NCBI GenBank assembly: GCA_020696915.1
Contig: JAJFMR010000035.1
Location: 1-13,840, forward strand
Direction: 5' to 3'
Length of the DNA: 13,840 bases
Source: Rhizobiaceae bacterium
GTDB lineage: Bacteria; Pseudomonadota; Alphaproteobacteria; Rhizobiales; Rhizobiaceae
Part shown: positions 7,496 through 13,840 of the stretch, piece by piece
Layout of the letters: every line of letters begins with the position of its first letter
How positions within the stretch are numbered: position 1 is the stretch's first letter
Translations under genes and position numbers: made by a program
Notes under the pieces: model-generated
What the model was told of the DNA's origin: nothing
Seen by the model: only the letters and a program-made list of their open reading frames with translations
Databases searched by the model: none

Positions 7496-7635
7496 TCTCA
7501 GCCCGGCCCTTGAGAAGGCGGATGCTTAATTGGCAATCTGCCGAATGATGTCCGCCAACGCTGATGGATTCCGCGTGCCATGCCGGCGCGCTTTGGCCTG
7601 CATCCGGTATGTGCCTCCGGCTTCGGTCCGGTCCT
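7371..7635. other. Convergent intergenic region
   Basis: These 265 bp separate the stop of the plus-strand oxidoreductase from the stop of the minus-strand EamA gene. A loose stem CCGAAG (7394-7399) / CTTCGG (7420-7425) with a 20-base loop is present, but no clear intrinsic terminator with a T-run is seen for either gene. The stretch around 7468-7500 is noticeably A/T-richer than its surroundings. Confidence 0.5.
7526..7603 (-). CDS. Possible 25-residue small ORF
   Basis: An ATG at 7603 is preceded by GGAGG (minus-strand read of 7618-7614) at 10 bases, and the frame ends in TAA at 7526. The product, starting MQAKARRHGTRNPS and ending ADIIRQIAN, is basic and soluble. It begins 32 bp after the EamA stop on the same strand. 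I recognise no family. The good ribosome site is the only real support. The same frame remains open far into the EamA gene as a shadow, so this could also be a remnant or chance. Confidence 0.15.
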   Translation of the reverse strand: MQAKARRHGTRNPSALADIIRQIAN

Positions 7636-8547
7636 TCAGATGACGCCGCGCGGCACCGATTCGTCCGGCACCCCCTCGACCACCTTCTGGCGGTGGAAGA
7701 TGAAGAGGCCAGCCACGACCACTATCGCCGAGCCGGCCAGTATGCGTGTGCCCGGCACGTCGCCGAAGAAGGCGAAGCCGAAGACCACGGCCCACAGCAG
7801 CAGCGTGTAGTGCAAAGGCGCCAGCGTCGAGGCGGGGGCAAGCTTCAGCGCCCGCGTGATGAGGAGATGCGCAGCGCACGAGACGATGCCGAGCAGCAGC
7901 ATGGCCCCGACGTCGAAACCGCCGGCGGTCCGCCAGGTGCCGATGGCAAGCACCGCGCCAACCGCCAGCGTGCCCAGTGTCTGCCAAGTCACCAGCGTGG
8001 TGTCGCTGGTGCCGCGCAGGACGCGGCTGAGGATGATCGCGAAGGCGAAGGCCAGGCTGCCGACCAGCGCGAACACAGAGGCGGGGGACAGGGCGGCCGG
8101 GGTCGGCTGCAGCATGATCAGGACGCCGACGAAGCCGAGCAGAATGGCCGACCAGCGGCGCCAGCCGACCCTCTCGCCGAGCAGCAGATGCGACAGTGCC
8201 GCGACATAGATCGGACCGGCCATGTAGAAGCTCATCACGTCGGCCAGCGGAAGATAGACGACCGCCGCGTAGAACAGAGCCGTGTCGAGCGTCGTGGTGA
8301 CGACGCGCAGGACCTGCAGGACGGGGCGATCGACATGGAAGAGCCTGCCGACGCCCTGGCGCGCGATCATCGGCCCGAGCACGAAGAAGGCGCCGATGGA
8401 GCGGACCAGCACCACCTGCCCGACCGAGAAGCTGGCGACCAGCCATTTTCCCATCGCGTCGTTCAGCGCGAACAAGAAATCGCCCAACAGCATCAGGAGG
8501 ATACCGGCGAGCACGACGTTGCCCGGAAGTGCGCGAAAGGAAGCCAT
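7636..8547 (-). CDS. EamA/DMT family transporter (RhaT/YdcZ-like)
   Basis: A 303-residue, highly hydrophobic inner-membrane protein with about ten predicted transmembrane segments. Two homologous EamA repeats are visible. The first ends in LPLADVMSFYMAGPIYVAAL (99-118) with LLLGERVGWRRW (121-132). The second ends with LKLAPASTLAPLHYTLLLW (235-253) and the GDVPGTRILAG loop (262-272). The family moves metabolites or drugs, often outward, by proton or sodium exchange; the substrate cannot be assigned. The frame is open upstream to 8826, but MASFRALPGN at 8547 gives the standard length and the upstream codons are Arg-rich and unconserved. The gene lies 161 bp downstream of the deaminase on the same strand, so it may be the last gene of that operon or separately transcribed. 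If part of it, export of a deamination product or overflow base is possible, but that is speculation. Confidence 0.92.
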   Translation of the reverse strand: MASFRALPGNVVLAGILLMLLGDFLFALNDAMGKWLVASFSVGQVVLVRSIGAFFVLGPMIARQGVGRLFHVDRPVLQVLRVVTTTLDTALFYAAVVYLPLADVMSFYMAGPIYVAALSHLLLGERVGWRRWSAILLGFVGVLIMLQPTPAALSPASVFALVGSLAFAFAIILSRVLRGTSDTTLVTWQTLGTLAVGAVLAIGTWRTAGGFDVGAMLLLGIVSCAAHLLITRALKLAPASTLAPLHYTLLLWAVVFGFAFFGDVPGTRILAGSAIVVVAGLFIFHRQKVVEGVPDESVPRGVI

Positions 8548-8708
8548 CGATGATCCAAGGGGCGGCAGCCGGACCCGCCGGCGGCGGTCCTGCCGGCGGC
8601 AGCGTCCGCCTGTTATCGCGCGGAACGTGCCATTTGCGAGGGAAAACAGGTGGGCCACGATCCGAATGCGAACCGTCGGACGATTGGAGGAGCGTGACGA
8701 GAGCGGTG
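8548..8708 (-). other. Gap between deaminase and EamA genes, with stem structures
   Basis: The 161-bp gap holds no gene. A 6-bp stem CGTGAC (8693-8698) / GTCACG (8708-8713) straddles the deaminase stop codon. Further GC stems lie at 8571-8590 (GGACC/GGTCC) and 8590-8602 (CTGCC/GGCAG), and the motif GCCGGCGGC occurs twice (8577-8585 and 8592-8600). None is followed by a T-run, so termination here is uncertain and may be only partial. Confidence 0.4.
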
Positions 8709-9998
8709 TCACGAAGGCAGATGTCGCGGACGGCGGCGCGAGACGGTCGGCGGACGGCCGTCGATCGACAGGCGCGTCACCAGCCTTTCGCGCTCCGCCA
8801 CCACCTTGCCGCGCGCCACCACGCAAAGCCGATCGGCGCGCAGCCTTATCGCCTCGACCGGATCGGCCGCATCGAGCACCACGAGGCTGGCGACCTTGCC
8901 CGCCGTCAGGCCGAAATGATCGAGGCCCATGATCGCGGCATTGACCGAAGTGACTATGTCGAAACAGTGGGCCATCTCGGCGGGGCTGGTCATCTGCGCG
9001 ACGTGCAGGCCCATGAAGGCGACGTCGAGCATGTCGGCGGTGCCGAGCGGGTACCAGGGGTCGAGAACACAGTCCTGGCCGAAGCCGACGCGAATGCCGG
9101 CGCGAATCATCTCGGGAACCCGCGTCATGCCCCGCCGCTTCGGATAGGTGTCGTGGCGGCCCTGGATGACGATGTTGATCAGCGGGTTGGGAATGGCCGA
9201 GACGCCGGCCTCGGAGATCAGCGGCAAGAGCTTGGAGACGTAGTAATTGTCCATCGAGTGCATCGAGGTCAGGTGCGACCCGGCCACCCTGTTTTGCAGG
9301 CCGAGGCGGCGCGCCTCGAAGGCGAGCTGCTCGATGTGGCGCGACAGCGGGTCGTCGGTTTCGTCGCAGTGCATGTCGACCATCAGCCCGCGCCTGGCGG
9401 CGATCTCGCAGAGCTCGGTCACCGAACGGCGGCCGTCATCCATGGTCCGCTCGAAATGCGGAATGCCGCCGACGATGTCGACGCCCTTGTCGAGCGCCCG
9501 GATGGTGTTTTCCCGGGCGCCGGCCGAGCGGTAGTAGCCATCCTGCGGGAATGCGACCAGTTGCAGGTCGAGATAGGGCGAGACCTGCTTCTTCACCTCG
9601 AGCAGCGCATCGACGGCGAGCAGCCGGTCGTCACATGTGTCGACATGCGTGCGGATGGCAAGCAGGCCCATGGAGACCGCCCAGTCGCAATAGGCGAGCG
9701 CCCGGTCGCGGACGGCCTCGCGGGTGAGCAGCGGCTTCAGCTCGCCCCATAGCGCAATGCCCTCGAGCAGCGTGCCCGACCGGTTTATGCGCGGAATGCC
9801 GTAGGACAGCGTCGCGTCCATGTGGAAATGCGGATCGACGAATGGCGGCGACACCAGCGCGCCTTGCGCATCCACGACCCGGCCGGCCGCGGCTTCGAGG
9901 CGCGGTTCGACCGCCGCGATCCGCTCGCCCGAAATGCCGATGTCGGCGACGCTTCCGTCGGGCAGCGTGCCGCCTCTGACGATCAGGTCGAAACTCAT
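8709..9998 (-). CDS. Cytosine deaminase family amidohydrolase (CodA-like)
   Basis: A 429-residue amidohydrolase clearly related to Escherichia coli CodA. The metal ligands align: HFH at 57-59, H210 in HCDETDD (210-216), H242 in SHLTSMHS (241-248) and D309 in GQDCVLDPWYPLGT (307-320). The acid/base Glu is E213, and the pyrimidine-contacting Gln of CodA (Q156) corresponds to Q152 in VAFPQ. Such enzymes deaminate cytosine or related ring compounds in the cytoplasm, giving ammonia and the oxo-base. Where CodA has Asp314, next to its catalytic Asp313, this protein has C310. That position contributes to substrate choice, so the true substrate may be another base or a modified ring. The start ATG (9998) overlaps the upstream permease stop by 4 bp (ATGA), coupling it to the nucleoside/nucleobase transporter. 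The last 15 residues are an unusual basic tail. Confidence 0.94.
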   Translation of the reverse strand: MSFDLIVRGGTLPDGSVADIGISGERIAAVEPRLEAAAGRVVDAQGALVSPPFVDPHFHMDATLSYGIPRINRSGTLLEGIALWGELKPLLTREAVRDRALAYCDWAVSMGLLAIRTHVDTCDDRLLAVDALLEVKKQVSPYLDLQLVAFPQDGYYRSAGARENTIRALDKGVDIVGGIPHFERTMDDGRRSVTELCEIAARRGLMVDMHCDETDDPLSRHIEQLAFEARRLGLQNRVAGSHLTSMHSMDNYYVSKLLPLISEAGVSAIPNPLINIVIQGRHDTYPKRRGMTRVPEMIRAGIRVGFGQDCVLDPWYPLGTADMLDVAFMGLHVAQMTSPAEMAHCFDIVTSVNAAIMGLDHFGLTAGKVASLVVLDAADPVEAIRLRADRLCVVARGKVVAERERLVTRLSIDGRPPTVSRRRPRHLPS

Positions 9999-10936
9999 CT
10001 TTCGCCTTTCTGGTAGGGGATCATCAGCGCCTTCGGGTAGGTAGCGCGGCGGGCCACCAGCACCAGCGCCAGGATCGACAGGACGTAGGGCATCATCAGG
10101 AACAGCTGGTAGGGCACGACGCCCCCGGACAGCTGCTGCAGCCGTATCTGATAGGCATCGAAGGCGGCGAACAGGATGGCGCCGAGCAATGCCTTTCCGG
10201 GGCGCCAGGAGCCGAAGACCACCAGCGCGATGGCGATCCAGCCACGGCCGTTGATCATCTGAAAGAAGAAGGAATTGAAGGCGGACATGGTCAGGAAGGC
10301 GCCGCCGACGGCCATCAGCGCGCTGCCCGCCATGACGGCGCCGACACGGATGGCGGTGACCGAGATGCCCTGCGCCTCGACGGCGGCCGGGCTCTCGCCG
10401 GCCGCGCGGACGGCGAGGCCGAGCGGGGTCCGGTAGAGCACCCAGGCGACCAGTGCGACGCTCGAGAACGCCAGATAGGTCAGCGGCGTCTGCGAGAACA
10501 GCGCTTCGCCGAGCACCGGGATCCCGGACAGCCCCGGGATGGGGAACGGCTCGAACGGCGCGATCTTCGGCGGCGACGTGACTTCCGGCAGGGCCAGGCG
10601 GTAGGTGAAATAGGTGAGGCTGGTGGCAAGCAGCGTGATGCCGATGCCGACGACATGCTGCGAGAGGCCGAGCGGCACGGTCAGCAAAGCGTGCAGCAGA
10701 CCGAACATGCTGCCCGCAAGGGCTGCCACGAGCACGCCGGACCACAGGTCGCCGCCGGCGTAGACGGTGAACCAGCCGGCGAAGGCGCCCGCCGTCATGA
10801 TGCCCTCGATGCCGAGATTGAGCACGCCGGCGCGCTCGCAGACCAGTTCGCCCATGGTCGCGAAGATCAGCGGCGAGGCGATCCGGATGGCGGCCACCCA
10901 GAAGGAGGCGGTGAACAGGATGTCGATGGCATCCAT
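9995..10936 (-). CDS. ABC transporter permease, BPD_transp_2 family (YufQ/NupC-like)
   Basis: A 313-residue integral membrane protein with about eight to ten hydrophobic segments. The motif GELVCERAGVLNLGIEGIM at 29-47 is the hallmark of the second permease in BmpA-dependent nucleoside importers such as YufPQ/NupBC. LSQHVVGIGI (91-100) and the cytoplasmic coupling loop VRAAGESPAAVEAQGIS are also typical. It forms the membrane channel with the other permease and is energised by the two-domain ATPase. The frame is open upstream through the repeat to 11158, but MDAIDILFTASFW at 10936 is the family start, preceded by GGAG at 10 bases. Downstream it overlaps the deaminase start by 4 bp. Upstream it is parted from the other permease by 261 bp containing a repeat. 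Sugar or basic-membrane-protein cargo is possible, but the deaminase points to nucleosides or bases. Confidence 0.95.
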   Translation of the reverse strand: MDAIDILFTASFWVAAIRIASPLIFATMGELVCERAGVLNLGIEGIMTAGAFAGWFTVYAGGDLWSGVLVAALAGSMFGLLHALLTVPLGLSQHVVGIGITLLATSLTYFTYRLALPEVTSPPKIAPFEPFPIPGLSGIPVLGEALFSQTPLTYLAFSSVALVAWVLYRTPLGLAVRAAGESPAAVEAQGISVTAIRVGAVMAGSALMAVGGAFLTMSAFNSFFFQMINGRGWIAIALVVFGSWRPGKALLGAILFAAFDAYQIRLQQLSGGVVPYQLFLMMPYVLSILALVLVARRATYPKALMIPYQKGER

Positions 10937-10971
10937 GTCAGCACCGCTCCGCGGCGTGGCGAACGCGGCTT

Positions 10972-10988
10972 TCGTGCCGCCGGCACGA
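10972..10988 (-). other. Short stable hairpin in the leader of the downstream permease
   Basis: TCGTGCC (10972-10978) and GGCACGA (10982-10988) form a perfect 7-bp stem with a 3-base loop, 36-52 bp upstream of the permease ATG. There is no T-run, so it is not a standard terminator. It could influence mRNA processing or stability. Confidence 0.35.
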
Positions 10989-11036
10989 GGCAGGCAACTC
11001 GCATATAAGTTCTTTCCAGCGATTAGTTGTCCCCGC

Positions 11037-11169
11037 TTTTGCCCCCTCCCCACAAGCGGGAGGGGGACTGCGCCATTGCCGCTTCGGCCCGGATTCATCA
11101 GCCGTTGGATGCGCGGTGCGGCGCCCGGAGGTTGCTTCCCCCTTGTGGGGAGGGACACGGGTGGGGGTA
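11037..11169. repeat. Intergenic palindromic repeat of rhizobial type
   Basis: CCCTCCCCACAAG (11044-11056) and CTTGTGGGGAGGG (11142-11154) are perfect 13-bp inverted arms about 85 bp apart. Each arm also folds locally. CCCCCTCCC (11042-11050) pairs with GGGAGGGGG (11058-11066) across a 7-base loop, and TCCCC (11137-11141) pairs with GGGGA (11147-11151). C-rich/ACAAG palindromes of this kind are dispersed between genes in many Mesorhizobium-like genomes; this is recalled family knowledge, not a search result. The outer limits given are approximate. It sits between two permease genes of one operon. Confidence 0.7.
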
Positions 11170-11197
11170 CATTCTTTTGCGATTGCCATCGACACCA

Positions 11198-12236
11198 TCA
11201 TCTCCATCGCACCCGGAAGCGGGAGAAGAGGATCGCTGCGACCATGGTCAAAAGGGCGGTGGCCACCATGACGTCGGCGATGTAGCTCGGCACGCGCGCC
11301 GTCCGGCTCATCGCATCGGCGCCGACGAAGATGCCGGCCACAAAGATCGCCGCTGCGACCACGCCGAGCGGATTGAGCATGGCCAGCATCGCCACCACGA
11401 TGCCGGAGTAGCCAAAGCCAGGCGACAGGTCCAGCGTCAGGTTGCCCTTCAGGCCGGCGACTTCCGAAAATCCGGCAAGGGCGGCAAGGCCGCCCGAGAG
11501 CAGCGCCGTCTTCATCAGCACGCCGTCCACCGCAATTCCCGCAAAGCCGGCGGCAGCCGGATTGTGGCCGACCGCCCGCATCTGGTAGCCGAGCACCGTT
11601 CTGGCCATGACGACCCAGACGGCCACTGCCGAAAGCACGGCGAGCACGAAGCCGAAGTGCAGCCTTTTGCCCGCGACCAGCCGCGGCAGCTGCGCTTCGG
11701 CCGCGACCCGCGGCGATTGCGGCCAGCCAAGTCCCATCGGATCCTTCAGCGGCCCTTCCAGGAGCATCGACACGAACAGCAGCATGATGAAGTTCAGGAG
11801 CAGCGTGGTCACGACCTCGTCGACGCCGAAACGCGTCTTGAGCAGGGCCGGTCCGAGCAGCAGTGCGGCACCTGCGGCCATGGCGCCGACGGCGATCACC
11901 GGCAGCAGGAAGGGAGCCGGAAGCGCCAGTGCGCCGGTGCCGAGCAGCACCGTCATGACGGCGCCGCCGTAGAGCTGCGCCTCGGCGCCGATGTTCCATA
12001 GTTTCGCCCGAAAGGCGACGGCGACGGCCAGGCCGGTGAAGATCAACGGCGTCGCCCTGGTCAGGGTCTCCAGCACCGCGAACTGCGAGCCGGCCGCACC
12101 CTTGCCAACGAGATAAAAGACGGAGAAGGGGGACGCCCCGGCTGCAAGGACCAGGATGGCCGATATGACGAGCGTCGCGGCAACCGCCGCCGCCGGGTAG
12201 AGAAGCAGCAGGACGAGCGGCGGCGCAGGCTTCGGC

Positions 12237-12247
<11 letters not shown>
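11198..12247 (-). CDS. ABC transporter permease, BPD_transp_2 family (YufP/NupB-like)
   Basis: A 349-residue inner-membrane permease with roughly ten hydrophobic segments. After a short charged N-terminus and a first membrane helix (about 11-35), TPLIFTGLAVAVAFRAKLWN (66-85) followed by IGAEAQLYGG (86-95) is the signature of the first permease of BmpA-type nucleoside importers. GVDEVVTTLLLNF (141-153) and the cytoplasmic coupling loop around AVGHNPAAAGFAG also fit. Two ATGs compete. The one at 12247 follows GGAGG (minus-strand read of 12261-12257) by nine bases and is preferred. The one at 12265 would add MRRRRR and has a poorer ribosome site. The start overlaps the ATPase stop by 11 bp, so translation is probably coupled. 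It pairs with the permease ending at 9995 to make the import channel. Confidence 0.95.
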
Positions 12248-13769
<1,522 letters not shown>

Positions 13770-13840
13770 CCCCTACTCTCAGGCAAGATCAACTGCATGT
13801 GGAAAGTGCCCCGTCGCCGAGGTTTCTCTCCCCCTTTGTG
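13770..13840. other. Leader of the transport operon, ending in the start of a second repeat
   Basis: No gene is seen in these 71 bp. At the very edge, CTCTCCCCCTTTGTG (13826-13840) closely resembles the right arm of the repeat at 11135-11148, so a second copy of the palindromic element probably begins here and continues beyond the window. Confidence 0.45.

Noticed and set aside
8529..9752. 407-codon plus-strand open frame opposite the deaminase
   Set aside because: Shadow of the CodA-like gene; composition is typical of antisense frames and there is no domain signal.
9999..10745. Upstream extension of the deaminase frame, which would make a 678-residue fusion
   Set aside because: The extension is a shifted reading of the YufQ-like permease. 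The ATG at 9998 with its 4-bp overlap gives the normal CodA length.
11042..11066. Intrinsic terminator between the permease genes
   Set aside because: The stem is strong but has no T-run on the transcribed strand, and it belongs to a larger symmetric repeat.
11027..12001. 324-codon plus-strand open frame across the repeat and the YufP-like permease
   Set aside because: It runs through the palindromic repeat and is antisense to a clear permease; composition is Arg/His/Gln-rich and unlike a real protein.

Overview
This is a GC-rich chromosomal window with dense, tightly spaced genes. The gene families, the candidate EcfG-type promoters and the CCCTCCCC-ACAAG palindromic repeats all point to an alphaproteobacterium of the Rhizobiales, probably near Mesorhizobium or Phyllobacteriaceae. 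That placement rests on style and family recognition, not on a search. I saw no rRNA, tRNA, CRISPR array, insertion sequence or phage gene.

Left block (1-2743, minus strand): a PrkA/YeaG-type serine protein kinase is followed 22 bp later by a YeaH/DUF444 protein cut by the left edge. Two tandem GGAAC-N16/17-(C/A)GTT motifs lie upstream of prkA and suggest control by the alphaproteobacterial general stress sigma factor EcfG/RpoE2.

Middle block (3027-7370): a DeoR-family repressor (minus) is divergent from two translationally coupled plus-strand genes. The first encodes a choline/aminoglycoside kinase-like phosphotransferase. The second encodes an 812-residue FAD oxidoreductase fused to a GcvT-like folate domain (dimethylglycine/sarcosine dehydrogenase type). 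This looks like a small regulated unit for an N-methylated amine or amino alcohol. The kinase may also make a phosphorylated effector for the DeoR protein. The substrate is unknown.

Right block (7636-13769, all minus strand): in transcription order there is a two-domain ABC ATPase, two BPD_transp_2 permeases, a cytosine-deaminase-family amidohydrolase, and an EamA-type transporter. The ATPase, permeases and amidohydrolase form a nucleoside/nucleobase uptake and deamination operon of the YufOPQ/NupABC type. Its substrate-binding lipoprotein is expected just beyond the right edge. Gene junctions overlap by 11 bp and 4 bp, except between the two permeases, where a 261-bp gap carries a palindromic repeat. 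The start of a similar repeat appears at the right edge of the window.

No gap exceeds 300 bases. The 265-bp convergent gap at 7371-7635 may hold gene debris. Points most worth checking are the EcfG-like promoters, the kinase/demethylase/DeoR unit, the Asp-to-Cys change in the deaminase active site, and the repeat inside the transport operon.
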